Shown: one piece after another, positions 24,965-37,047 of the stretch | Position numbering within the stretch: the stretch's first letter is position 1 | How the letters are laid out: each line of letters starts with the position of its first letter | Assembly: GCA_900618425.1 (NCBI GenBank) | Contig: UZAN01039546.1 | Location: 24,015 to 88,014 of the forward strand | DNA length: 64,000 bases | From: Echinostoma caproni | Lineage: Eukaryota; Platyhelminthes; Trematoda; Plagiorchiida; Echinostomatidae | Direction: 5' to 3' | Position numbers and translations under genes: made by a program | Notes under the pieces: generated by a model | Seen by the model: the letters and a program-made list of their open reading frames with translations, nothing else | What the model was told of the DNA's origin: nothing | The model's database searches: none

Positions 24965-25786
24965 GCTCGTTGTGAGATTGTGGAAAGAAGAAGGCAAACA
25001 AAAGGGCGGAACGACTGGCCTTCTGTCAAAAACACACTAAAGGGAACATTTTAAAACACATCCATAGTGAAACTGGATGAAAAAAACAGTATTTTGGAGC
25101 TCTAAATAAATCGATGCATTTGGAGATATCGATTTTGGTCTCATCACTGTTTTAATGGCAATAAAACAATAAAGGTAAACTTCTCGTAATATCGAGGCTC
25201 AAAACATTTTATTTGAACGGTTAACCTTTCTTTTATTCAATGTATTATTCAAAATTACTCAGTGCCAACTCACGCGTTTTATGGAGAAACAACGGTTTCC
25301 TTTTATCCGCATCGCGGAAACTATTATATTAACTCAATTTCGAAAGAATGTCAGCGAATGTCAGAATTTAACGCATAACCCTTGAATGATGCTTCATATA
25401 TGGTTAACTTAAATTTACCTAGGTTTTATAGTTATTGTTATTTTCATCATTACTATTATTATATTCAGTCAAAAACAGATTTGCTTCTCATAAATAATTT
25501 GAACTCGATATTTGCTCACGTTATAACAAGGTACTCTATTCACATAACAACCACACCTATTACTGTGTTTGATTTAACCAATCGATGTCTTCCATCTACA
25601 TAAAAACTTTATTTCGGACAGAATGGCCAGAAACCACAGTTTTGTTTCTCCCGCAAATATCACCCATTGATAATTATCACAATTCTGCAACATTTAGGAA
25701 ATATTCACGCTCTGCCTGTTTCAATTTTGGTGTGAATACAAATATAAAACTGAATGCTTATTATCTTCAAAAGCGTTTTTACTCAC

Positions 25787-25798
25787 CACGGCTATATT
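25787..25798 (-). CDS. Possible 12-nt micro-exon
   Basis: On the minus strand the acceptor CTTTCTTGATTTGTTTTAG and the donor GTG/GTGAGTA enclose exactly 12 nt (codons AAT ATA GCC GTG). Tiny exons whose length is a multiple of three are known in schistosome micro-exon genes. Chance juxtaposition is quite possible. Confidence 0.17.
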
Positions 25799-26639
25799 CT
25801 AAAACAAATCAAGAAAGTAAGAATGCTCAGGCTTGGGTTTCCGAATGTAAAATGAGAAGCATCTCCTTCTCTGAGTTTCAGTTGATTAAAGGCAGCGCAC
25901 ACTGTTTCGGCAGTACATACCAACTTTTCAGAAAACCATTTCATTTACTGTTTAACTAGGATTTAAGATAACTCTTGTCTTCACCGACTGCGTAGCATCC
26001 TCAATAAGGTTTCATGATTTTTAAACTCCCTTGATAACACAGATTTTTTAGATACATTTTAATTCAGACTCTTCTCTTTGCATCATTTTTGTAGGTAATA
26101 TCTTAACCTTGAAAGTAGTCCCCTCGTTTGACTGTGCTGCATTAACGTGCCGTTCGTCACATTTCTGAGTGTCCACATTTTCACCCAATACCGTGCATCG
26201 TCGCCACTGATTGTTTGTCTGAAACTTACCAGGGTGTATTTTGATGGTTCATCGGCTCGTGCACCTCCAATTTTTCAGTATCCAGGATGGGTNTGGCATT
26301 CCATCATTGATCAGCATTGGTAATCGGTCCCTGTTTTGAAAAATTTCGGATTTACCGAGTGTTCTTCAATCAACGGTTCATTTGGACATTTGTGCATTCT
26401 GTATACAACAATCTTGACTGAATAATTACATAGATGACACTAGTATTGATAGACGGTTTTTACGTCAACCGACAGAATCTTGGCACCGGAGGAAAGGACA
26501 ATGATGGGGTTGTTGTAACATATGCGCACGTTTCCTGGTGTGGCAAGTATCACGTTTTTTCAGTACTACTCACGGGTATTGAATGCCTAGTCATGCAATG
26601 GCATTGGGTATATGACAACTGTTGCCGTCGCCAGGATGG

Positions 26640-27115
26640 TGGTTCCATGACCTGCAGCTTTGGAAGATGGGAACGTGTAGACCTTTCTGGATNGTCGCTG
26701 AGCTGGCGGCAATATAGGCGGAACGGGATTAGTTGAAGTCCCTTCGAGCTCTTCTCAAATGCCGTGCACGGGAGGTGTTAGAGGAGGTGTATAAATGCCC
26801 GCCACGAAGGACGCCCTGATCTCGGTTTTTGACACCCCGGCCGACCACCAGATGGTATGGAAGTGCTTCTGGACGCTGCAGCTGGCACGCGTTGGCTCAG
26901 CGCGAACTGCTGAGTCGAGCGCTCCTGACGTTTGGAGATGTTCCGCGTTCGTAATTACTTCTTCACGGTATCAGAAAGAGCATGCAAGAAACTCTGCGGA
27001 AGACCAATTTTCTAGCTGTTGCCAGGACGACCACGAATGCATTCAGACTAACGAATGTTGTGAGGGAGTTATTCGGGAGAACTTCAGTGCTGTTCGGGCA
27101 AGTAATGGGCCCGGG
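26640..27115 (+). pseudogene. Gag-like LTR-retroelement remnant, frameshifted
   Basis: This stretch is richer in GC than its neighbours and reads as one protein when followed through three frames. The frames give LKSLRALLKCRAREVLEEVY (about 26730), then ATKDALISVFDTPADHQ (about 26800), GMEVLLDAAAG, LAQRELLSRALLTFGDVPRS (about 26900), and finally TTTNAFRLTNVVRELFGR. The order and helical character resemble a gypsy-type gag core. No protease, zinc knuckle or LTR is visible. A decayed host exon cluster is the main alternative. An ambiguous base at 26693 adds uncertainty. Confidence 0.45.
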
Positions 27116-27492
27116 CCTCAGCCTACTAGAGTTACAGATGCTCAGGTAGTGGAATTTTAAGTGCGAAGAATCAGAGGCCTGACCGAAGAATTGTCCCGAA
27201 GAACAGTTTGAATGTTTTTTTTGAATTCCCCCTCCCCCCGGGTTTTGTTAACATCATTCTCCCCGGAGAAAACTGTTACCGGTCGGTCGATTTTCATTCA
27301 ATTCAGAGGTGTAGGGTCATGCTTGTTTGACACATTTGCTGCAGTTTCTTTGTTGGAGTTTTAGTCAATTAAATCAGCAGAATCCTGGCTCACAGCAGTG
27401 AAGACAATTGACCTAAAAGAGCCGCGGTTTGACAACGCTGTAGATTGGACTATCTCAATTGAGAGCATAACGAGAAAGCAAACTTTTGTCAG

Positions 27493-27660
27493 ATTGCGGG
27501 AGACGACGATGAGCATGTTGAAAATTCAAGTAAAACGGGAACCAAGCGTACTTTTGAAAGTGTCAGAAATAAAGTACAATCAACATGTCCGCGAGTTTGC
27601 GAGCCACCAGGGCTGAAGAAACTTGCTTCTCTGATGGAAAGAATCATGCAGAATTTGGAG
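27493..27660 (+). CDS. Candidate 168-nt symmetric exon
   Basis: Acceptor AACTTTTGTCAG and donor TTGGAG/GTAAGA enclose exactly 56 codons in phase 0 at both ends. An in-frame stop lies just upstream, inside the presumed intron. The peptide has an acidic start (IAGDDDEHVENSS), a basic middle (KTGTKRTFESVRNKVQ) and a helical end (LKKLASLMERIMQNLE). No family is recognised. It lies 0.4 kb after the gag-like remnant, so an element-derived origin is possible, but the intact frame argues for a host exon. Confidence 0.42.
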
Positions 27661-28987
27661 GTAAGAGCACACTGAACAACATTCAGGAGGCAAACGACGA
27701 CAGTAGTGTGTGTGCGTATCAAAGTGAACATGATGGATGACACTGGGACAATAGTCATACGCCAAAGGTTGATTGAAAATCAACTTCTTGATCAGGTCAT
27801 CAAAAATCAATTACGAAACCAAAAGAGCTTGTCAACCGGAGACAGACCAGTTCGACTTTCCAAAAGAAAGACCTCATTGGTCACTGTATTTAGCAATCAT
27901 TTTACGAATTCTCACAATTTTACCAGAACTTATGTCAGCTACAGCTCTGTATATGTTTAACCATCGGATAAATACATTTCATTATCCTTTGAACGGAATC
28001 TGCATCCTCGAATTCATCTAAAACACTGCTGGCGTATCTCAGATGAACAAAAACTTTGGACGCAAAAGTGCACTACGTAATGAAACACAAAATAGAAATT
28101 GACTTCATAACAAAGTAGGTCAATTCCATGCCGAACAGACTCGAAAAGTCCTAAAGAACAAAGGCAAACCAATCGAATGTTAGTGTACATAAACTGTACA
28201 TCCTAATTAATATAAATTTTAATTTGTGATAAATAAAAACTGTTCCAATCTCTTAAGTTACCTCTTAACTCATCATGATCTAGGTCAACCAGAAATGGGA
28301 GTATCCGCTACATTCTGAACCATTCCATCTGCTGAGTAAAAACAAATCAGGGAAGTCAGTGCTATAAAGACTCAACAACGCTTGTTTATTATTGTTTGAA
28401 AAAAAGTATTCCAGTACAAATAGTGTTGCCTGTACGAACTCACAAGTATTTCACAGAGACCCGTTGCTTTAGGTTTGATTAGAACTGTACACCTTGCACC
28501 TAACTGTCGTTGTCACGACACAGAATTGACAACCGGAATATGAACCGTTTCTACTTCTACGTAAAACTGAATATCAAATTCGTTTAGTTCTGTTGCAAAA
28601 AGCGTGAATAATTATGATAGAGATGAGCGTGGAATTATTTCCATAACCTTATTAATTTTGTCAGGGAATTTTTGCAGTTGCGAGCCTAGTACGTACGTCT
28701 CACCAATTATCCCTTCACTATTTTGTCATATAACTTGATGACGTGAGCAATCACGTGATATGCATTGTTCTCCCAAACAACGTGCCCACTTGATTACAAC
28801 TACAGGTATTCAACATTCAGCTAACTTAACCAAATTACTACGAAAATATCGGGATTGTAATGTATGAAACGGATGCTTTTATCCCTTCTCCACCTCCCAA
28901 CTTCAAAAATTATGCTAATTTTGGTGAATAGGCTAGTGAATTTTACGAGTACCTGTTGTTACTTAGTTTGCAAGTGCACAATATCAA

Positions 28988-29013
28988 TTACGACCGCCTT
29001 TTACGACCGCCTT
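28988..29013. repeat. Perfect 13 bp tandem duplication
   Basis: TTACGACCGCCTT occurs twice head to tail at 28988-29000 and 29001-29013. Minor replication-slippage-type duplication. Confidence 0.9.
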
Positions 29014-29312
29014 AAGCAGTACACGAATTTCTGTAATGCTCTATCGATCAAAATTTGGGATGGGAAATTTTCCGATTCGAATCGGAATAGGGAGGCTGAA
29101 ATGTGACAAAAATAAATTGTATTTGGGCCCAACAGGTGCTGAAATTGGTCGTTTATGGAAATAAAATGCAACTTCTATACCATCATTGCGCATTTGGCAT
29201 ATTGCTAACTGATCCCACTTTAAATGAGATAACGAAGGAGGAATCAGCATGTGTCCAGGATCTCACAGTTGAAATCTCTCTTCACCACATATTCTGTATC
29301 GTGTTTTTGTAG

Positions 29313-29484
29313 GTATTTCAATTGGCAGCAATATGTATTTTTTGAGTATGAGATCAACCAGTGTTTTAATCCGGGTCATAGATGTTCAAATCACATCAAT
29401 CCAAAATTGGACTTGCGTTTTACATTGGGAGAAGATATACTGCTTGATTATTCCAGTAAACGCTGTTACCGATGTTGTAACTGA
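29313..29484 (+). CDS. Candidate terminal exon, Cys/aromatic-rich
   Basis: Acceptor CGTGTTTTTGTAG, then 1 nt and 56 codons to TGA. The peptide starts YFNWQQYVFFEYEINQCFNP and ends SSKRCYRCCN, with five cysteines. The composition looks protein-like and could be a secreted or disulfide-rich tail. No family is recognised. It could be the 3' end of the plus-strand gene suggested by 19033-27660, but an intermediate exon would be needed for phase. Confidence 0.3.
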
Positions 29485-32400
29485 AATGTGAGCTCCAGTG
29501 CTTGGAAAAGTTATACAAAATACCCAACACCGCTTTGCTTTCCGCTGCTCTCCGATAAAATACACTTAGAATGCAGTTTCTTTCGTTCTTCCTCACCTCA
29601 ACCAGCATGCTGTGTGCCCTGTGAGTGAACAGAGAGAGAGACAGCAATATCCAATTCGTTCTGCGCGTGAAAATGTAGCTTTCTGATGAAATGACAAAAC
29701 TCTTTTTTTCTTGAGATTACAAATTGATTTTTTGAAGCCAGTTTGGAAGATTTTCCACCAATAATAAATTTTTTTATATCAATCAATAACTTGATGAGAA
29801 TAATTAATTATTCATGGGAATTGCAAACGTTTCTTCCAAGTCTTTTGCTATCCATAAATATTAAAATTGTCCTCTGTAGTTTTCTTGTGGAACTGAACTC
29901 AATCACCTATCGGATCTCATCATTGCAACGAGTGACAAGAATTATTGTTTTTTTACTCGGCGAACGGTGCGTTCATCAGTGCCACAAAGATGAAATCAGG
30001 TTAACTTTAGCCGACGAAGCAGGGTTCTGTCATATAAAGTCAGTTCGAGTCGTGAGTTTTTCCAACAAACAACACGCTGCTAACAACAGTTGCGTCAGCG
30101 TCAACAAACAATTGATTGTAATAGGAAAAAAGGGCTTCTGAATGACGAGTACCTCTTATTTTGTCAGTAGACCGGATTTGTTAATGGAATTTCGTTCCGT
30201 TGTACTGCGTTCACGCTGATGACCAAACACAGTCACTTCCCCGCAGTAGTGTAAGAAAGCCAGGGAAAAGTACTGGAAACCTTCGTTGTTCTGATTGGGG
30301 ATCATCAGCATTGTGTACTATCAGTGATTTCCCGCAGAGACTCAAACCGCCATTCTTACCTTTTTAGCCGAATGTGTTGCTTTTAAGCTAGACGGTTAAA
30401 AGGCTACAATTTTTAGCACAGTAATGCCGATTGAAACCCTTGCGCACTGCACTTCTGTTGATTTGCATACTCATGTACTTAGAACCTTCATCAATGAGAA
30501 ATCGATAATTTGAAAAAGACAACTCCTCAGTAAATGTCAATCTAACAGAAGTTGGTTTCTGCTATAATAACAGAAAATTTAATCATAGGAATCCCTTCAT
30601 TTCGAAGAAGGTTGATTTTGCCAGCACTTGCATTATCATTAGAGGAACAGCTTGTATCTCGATATCGTTTACCTCAATGATCCGGTCCGCAAAGTGCTGT
30701 TTGAAAGACTCCCTGTTGGTTCGATTACATCTTTTCTTCGCATTTCATCCATTCCGGTACACTGACTTCTGATGAATCCAGCAGACCATTTTTCTGCTAA
30801 ATAGGTTAAATAAGTGTTTTCACTATTAAGGTGAAAGTCTACAAAATATAAAACAAGAGTGGTTTAAGTGTGGGGACAAAAGGATTTATCACGAACTGAC
30901 TAATTACGATAAACGATCACATTATTGATACATACATACACACCTTGACCGCCTGTTGATCTATACAAACCGCTTACTCAATCATCGATATCTCCCCGAA
31001 TTAAAACATCAAGGTTTAGCGGAAACTGAGATTGAAACATACTCATCAACAGCATATATGGCCACATTCGTATGTGTACATTCGTCCTTAGTGCCACTTG
31101 GAAAACGTTCGCCAGATTATTCACCGCAATTCCCGATCGACCGTTGAGTTATTTTTGCCAAATATTGACAAAATGTCTCCGACGACCACGAGGTTATTTT
31201 TAGTTGCAATCCGCTAACGAACTCGTTTTATGCATCCCACATATTTTTTGTGAGAATAACTGGTGTTATTGCACTTGTGCAAAACCATCGATTCGTTTGA
31301 AGCTTGTTTCACATCCTCAAATTTTCTGCTAGGCGTTCCAATCTTGTCATCGTTATAAAAAACAAAAAAAGTTAAAAAATCTCAGTATCCGCGTGCAGTC
31401 TGGTAAATGCGAATTTCGGCAAGTCGAATAATTTTTCGCCTGTTCACCGAGTCGGACCACACACACGACGGAACTCGGATGAGTCACGTTGGCTGATGAC
31501 GATACCATGCGGAGTAGAACATCCTAATCAGAGATTAGGCGGAAATAAAACACTGAACGTTTTGGTAACTTCACCTAGCAACTGGCCGATTACTGCTTCA
31601 AACCATCGCGTATAGAATTCCTGTATAATATATATGAAGATAATTAGATAGAAAATCCATTGTCAGCAGATAATCAGCAATAAATGAAGGTCAATCTGTA
31701 TCGTGTTTCACTTATTCTTCCTTTTGCTAGTTTGCTATCCAATGAAAATGAAAACGTATAACGTATGAGAAACACTAATACATTTCACCCTCGTGCACAG
31801 AATTAAAGAATAAATGAAGGTAATAACGGAATAATCTACGAGCGAATCTGTATGTTTGCCTAATTTTAGGTTGAACTAACCGCAGTTTTCAAAGCTAGAC
31901 ATCCCATTGACATGAATGTCAACTTTTATTAACGTTGTCAGAGTTTTATTTGTTGGTTGAATGAAATTCGGGTGAAAACCATCTTCCTTTATTTGTTCGA
32001 CTGAATTTACGCTGTTGCCAATCTAGCCAATTCTCATTTCGGTTAAATTGATCAAAGGTCTGTAATGCGAGCAGAAATCGGTTAACCAATTTGGAAAATT
32101 GATACCCCCAAAAGATCGCCACCGAATGGATCGATAATTTGACGTTGGTCTCCCCTTCCGAAAGTCATAAAAATTGACCCTTATATTTAGGAGAGGGGTC
32201 AATGTGTGCAGTAGTGACAAAAACGCTTCCTCTTAGTGATCTGAGGCAGAATTTATCTTTCTTAATTTTTCATTCACAATAATCATGATAGCTGCATTTC
32301 TGCTGGACATTAAAGAGCTGGATTTGATAGTTTTTTTATTTTCTGTGCGCTTTCCAAAGTTAAGTTGAAATTGATCAATACCGTCGTTTACCTGTCTAAA

Positions 32401-32525
32401 ATTGGGCTGTAGGATTTCCATTATAAAGATCAGTTGCAACGGATTTATTGATGTTTTTATTGATTTATTCAACATGTATATGATAAAGTTGACTAGATGA
32501 AGATTTTCAAATAAGGAATACTTAC
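29485..32525. other. Mostly anonymous sequence
   Basis: Includes a short AG run at about 29631-29641 and a 132-codon plus-strand frame at 29743-30141 that has no recognisable motif. Nothing else is supported. Confidence 0.35.
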
Positions 32526-32586
32526 CAATGCTCAATTTAAACATTACGCACCAAACAGCATCGGCAACATGAATACAATATATGCG
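32526..32586 (-). CDS. Candidate 61-nt internal exon
   Basis: Minus-strand acceptor GTTGATATTTTAG, 20 codons plus 1 nt, then GCATTG/GTAAGTA, an ideal donor. The peptide is RIYCIHVADAVWCVMFKLSI. The frame stays open downstream through the intron side for about 95 codons. Short exons of this kind can arise by chance. Confidence 0.27.
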
Positions 32587-32756
32587 CTAAAATATCAACG
32601 TATACAGTTTTATTAAGGTAATTAGCGCTTTTGTCTATAATACAATCGTATCTAGAATAACCCGTATTTTTGCCCTTATTTCTCCATGATATTCTGTTCA
32701 AACTTTCAAGTGGTCTAGTCGTCATGAAACCATCTATAAATCAGGTGCAATAATCG

Positions 32757-32880
32757 CTGCAAATCCCTTGACCCAGCTGAGGATCAAACCTGGGACTTTA
32801 CAGATACAGCACAAGGATATAACGCACAAGACTTTGTAATTCATTACAGCTCATTCCATCTGGTGCGATGCAGACTCTAA
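32757..32880 (-). repeat. SINE-like fragment with B-box-like motif
   Basis: The minus strand carries CCCAGGTTTGATCCTCAGC near 32770-32795, resembling a pol III B box with T-arm pairing. No matching A box is seen. It is probably a truncated tRNA-derived repeat. A strong acceptor (GATTTTTTCAG) lies just upstream on the same strand near 32939. Confidence 0.3.
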
Positions 32881-33675
32881 ATGTTGTGATAATTTTTTTC
32901 TGAATACATTTCAAAAGTACATTGATTTGGTCGTCTTCCTGAAAAAATCAAATTTAAGACCTTTGGGACCGACTCACTTATCTCAAAAAACGACCTTATC
33001 TTGTAGCTCTGCCTCCGTTGTTATTGCAAAAGTAGTTTAGGTCTTCCGAGGGTACATGTATTGCAGAAAACGCCTTTTATCAACTTCCACCATCGTATGT
33101 CAAACAAAGCGCTTTGATCTGACATATTTTGCCTTATTCGTTATTCGCGTCCAACGAAACTGAACTTAGTCGACGTGATAATCATTTGTGACTTATTCTT
33201 GCAAATCTTAGCTAATATTTGTCGTATATTTTCTCTGACCGTATCACTTTTATCTGGATCATTATGCGATTCACCAATAGAGCTTTTAGAAATCAAAACG
33301 TTTCCCAATTATGTCTATACATTCCACTTTCCGCTTGTCATTCATTCTAATTTGACTCACGCACTCATGAAGGTATGAATAGTTGCTGCTGGCAATACTC
33401 CTCTTAATTCGTTATATCTGACCAAAATACTCCGTGAGTATTGACTTTTTTTATTTTTTCGGGGTGCATGTTACAACTCTTCGTTTTTGCATTTTTGTTG
33501 TAAATCCATGCAAGCGTCTCAGCTGAATCGAAATTAACTAGACTAATTGATGATGTCGTTATGCTTGATTGCAATAATAATTCACTTTGGGATTATGGTG
33601 TATTTATTTCAATTCATTCATTCTGTTTTGTGATTTTGTTGAATCCAACATATTTCCTCACAATGTAATTAATTT

Positions 33676-33740
33676 TATACATTATTTTTACATTATATAC
33701 ATTATATATATATACATCATATTATATACATTATATTTTT
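33676..33740. repeat. AT-rich microsatellite
   Basis: Degenerate tandem of ACATTATAT/ATATACATT units, typical simple sequence of an AT-rich genome. Confidence 0.85.
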
Positions 33741-34713
33741 AATTCAAAGTTAGGCTATTAACCCAGGAGTATGGCATTTTCTGACCATCAGACGGCTGTT
33801 TTACATAAAAGAAATGCTGGAGATTTTTAGCTGAGTAATGGTCGGTTTAGGAAAAATTGGTTGTTGAAAAATATTCGTGTTGGGGGTTTAAGAATCACTT
33901 GTAAACACCCTAATTTTATACTGTATGGATAGACTCATATGCTGAATGCCACAAACGGTCAGGTAGGCGAATCCACTTACACGCTTCTGTTCTTCTACCT
34001 GCCCGCACTCAGATGACCGTGTTTAGTTACTAGTTCACAACTGGTACATGTGAGTATGGTCGATGTATTATCTGTTATGAAATCGGATTTCTCTTTTTGT
34101 TCTTCCTCTTTCCGGTCATTGGTTTGCCAGATCACCGTTTCTCTCCTAATGGAAAAAAATGTCTTATCACGTTTATTTAGTCGGTAAAGGGGGATTCAGG
34201 TCAAGCAGCCGAAAACTAGGAGTAATTAAAGTGGAGCGTGTAAACCCTGTGTTTTTCTGTACGTGCATTCTGTGCTCTCGTCGTTATTTTTCTTGTTCTC
34301 GTGCTTGTAAATATCGAGTCCCACTTGCCGAAAATGACCGAATGACACTTTAACCGAAATTGTTCAATAATGCGTGTCAAGTATGAGATACACCGGGATA
34401 AGGTGACATAAACCGATTCCATTTCGAAAAGTCACACAGAATGTTACAGAAATGTGTATAAGTAATAATGAAGGACAATTGTGTGTTCAATTTGGGTTCA
34501 TTGTTGCATGGAAGAATAGTAACTTTTTAATTCACCCTGGTCAATGTGTTAACGAGTTGCATTCTATATGAGTAGATAACATACAACAATGATTTCTACA
34601 TTAAATAAACGTCGCCCAAACGCATAATTGATGGTTATTTTATGATAAAGTATGACGGCGTTAGAGACGCAAACCGGTTTTGTATCCAACATTTTTGTTT
34701 TTCTGTCTTTCAG

Positions 34714-34919
34714 GCTTTATACGCAGCTCGACAATCGTCATAAGACCTATTATGGATAAGGCCACTGAAATGGTTCTTTTGTATGATTTAGAGTGCGAAT
34801 GGAAACACCTTTGTCTCTATTTATCCTCTCGTCATATGAACAGTTTTCGTTCAAATACTGGCCTCATTTCACTAACAGAATCCGTGCTTGTTGCACATCA
34901 GTGGTACACCGAAAGCTGA
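34714..34919 (+). CDS. Candidate terminal exon
   Basis: One of the strongest acceptors in the window (TTTTTGTTTTTCTGTCTTTCAG) is followed by 2 nt and 67 codons to a TGA. Peptide segments are FIRSSTIVIRPIMDKATEMV and SNTGLISLTESVLVAHQWYT. The other two frames close quickly. No domain, no close poly(A) signal, no upstream partner. Confidence 0.28.
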
Positions 34920-36699
34920 GAATCCACCGTAGTAGCAGATATAGGAACGCATTTTTCAATAAGACCTGTGATATCCTTTTCTCGTTATGAATCTGGTTTT
35001 AAGAGTAGACAAACTCAATATATCCGAAATGTTTTTACTATGGCTGCACAGGTCCATGATGTAATTTAATAAATCATTAACCAATGTTTAAAGTTGAGTG
35101 CATATTCGTTTAACGAATAAACGGAGCAGAAAAGTTTAATGCTTTCTGCGTAGCCAACTATGAAAGATATTGAAGACAATACACACGAAGCAGGTTTGTT
35201 TTTAGGGTATTACTTCGAAGAAAAGCCATTTAAAATTTTCTCATAGTCGACTCGCTGACACCTTCCGGATGTTTTGAAATGCATGGTTATTTTCTTTACA
35301 TTGTTTCGTGGACTACGATCACTTAATGTTGCTTAAAAAACTACTGAAATTCATCAGCGCACATGGTGGGAGCCAACCTTTTGTGCCCTTCATCCAAGTA
35401 AAGTTTGTGTACGATGCTTGACGTGATCTTGAGCACTAACACTACCAGATATCATTTTAAAACGACACAAGAGGTATGAACAGGTCCTGACCCAAAACCT
35501 GAGAGCTTACGAAAAGCTTATCAGATTTTTCATCGTGATTCACTCCAGTTATTATCATTTCGAGTAGTCTAGAGATCAGGATTGTTCTCAAGTTATATTT
35601 TCGTGCTAAATCAGTTAATTGGATTACTCCGTTCCTATTTTTTAAAACTAAATGGTAAAAGACATTCGGCAGTAAAGTTCGAACCAAAAGCTTCAGACCC
35701 CAGGCTAATTACAATAAATTGAACAACCTGTTTAACACCATCCATGAAACGATGGACGAGCAAGATCTCCCCGAAGGCATTATGATACTGGATTACCTTA
35801 AGAGTCACGGGTTAAGAAATCCTCTTAAGTATCAAACGTTGTCGCATACAGAAGCGTTCCTTTTCCCAGTCTGCTCCACATTTACAACATGTGGCATATT
35901 TTTACTGTTTTCATTATAAAAAAATAGAAGGAATCGCATGAAATCAAGAAGCAAGGACAGGGTCTCATAAACTGCACTGGCCCTTGTTTCAGTTAAACGC
36001 AAGCGTCGTAAGAATGCATTTCATAAGGAGGTGGTAGCCACCAAACTTTGTAGTTTGGCGGACATGAATGTTCATCTTTTTATTAAAGTTTTCGAATAGC
36101 GTGTTGGCTACCTGATGCCAGTTAGATAAAAGCAGTACAAAACAATTTTAAGGCGCTATGCGAAATCTTCCCAGACAAACCATAGACAAAGACTGTGATA
36201 AGAAGACGGTAATGGCAAGCAAAAATAAAGTTGCACGTGTACCTAGAAGCAGAAAGAAATACTACAAGCTGAATCTCACGGGAAATTCGAAAATAAATCC
36301 AAAAATATGCCACGGCTACTCACAGCCCAGTGAAACGTTAACAGATGCGAATGATCTTTAAACCTAAAGAACAAAACAGTCGTCTCAAGTGTCCAAAATG
36401 AGCGATAGTTCCGGCCCGATGTATTGTGGGTGCACTCAAGGAAGAAGAATGTGCGGCCGTTATGCTTGAGAAAAGAATTCACTTGCTATTTGGAAAAGAA
36501 TAAACCTTACTTCCAGTGGATCAACTTTTAGCGTATCAAACACAAATAAAGTTAATAGACGGCACGGTTTTTATACGTGCATCTTCAAACTCCTATAATA
36601 TCACAGTTTGACAAGCAATTGCCTTTTTCAGACATTCTTGCAACTATAATTCAATCAAATGATTAGAAAATAACTGTGGATATTACATGCAATATAAAT
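34920..36699. other. No gene recognised
   Basis: Several short frames on both strands with no motif. No clear repeats were noticed. Confidence 0.35.
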
Positions 36700-36850
36700 G
36701 TACGCGATAACCAACAAAGAACACTGGGCAGCTTTTTCGTCCTGTTTGGGACTCGTCAGTAGTACGTACTTTTTGTGTCCCCATCAGGACTCGAAGCGCG
36801 AACATTCGGGTTGGGACTTCAAAGCCTTACCCCTGAACTACATGCTTGAC
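36700..36850 (-). mobile_element. tRNA-derived SINE with hammerhead core (Sm-alpha-like)
   Basis: On the minus strand a pol III A box (TAGTTCAGGGG, 36840-36830) and B box (GCTTCGAGTCC, 36797-36787) are spaced as in a tRNA. About 30 nt downstream comes a hammerhead ribozyme core (36759-36735). This layout, promoter boxes followed by a hammerhead, is that of the schistosome Sm-alpha SINE family. The boxes and core are read directly from the sequence; family membership follows from the known architecture; activity is not implied. Exact ends are not visible, and no poly-A-like tail could be assigned. Confidence 0.8.
36735..36759 (-). ncRNA. Hammerhead ribozyme core, probably decayed
   Basis: The minus strand reads CTGACGA, stem II GTCC/GGAC closing a CAAACA loop, then GAAA: a complete CUGANGA...GAAA core. 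This closely matches the Sm-alpha version (GUCCCAAAUAGGAC). Downstream, GCTGCCCAGT can form a short weak stem III. A distal stem I pairing GTACGT (36770-36765) with GCGTAC (36705-36700) is possible. The stem I base pairs next to the core look lost, so the copy may not self-cleave. Confidence 0.8.
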
Positions 36851-36882
36851 GGTCTTCACCTTGTGCGAATGGTTCAATCAAT

Positions 36883-37047
36883 TTCAGAGTAGCAAGTTTG
36901 GCCCATTCGTTTGTTAAGAAACACCGCACACTCGCGATTTTCTTTGGGTGTGGGTTTCACTCCTTGGGAGATCGTTAATTCCCGAAATATCATGCATTTG
37001 CATGCGATATATAATGTTTGAGGTAATCCAAGCTTGCTACTCTGAAT
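36883..37047. repeat. 165 bp element with ~19 bp inver­ted ends
   Basis: TTCAGAGTAGCAAGTTTGG at 36883 is repeated inverted at 37029-37047 with one mismatch (TTCAGAGTAGCAAGCTTGG). The inside is not obviously coding and includes the palindromic ATGCATTTGCATGC-type tract near 36994. It may be a small foldback or MITE remnant, lying within 40 bp of the hammerhead SINE. Confidence 0.5.
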
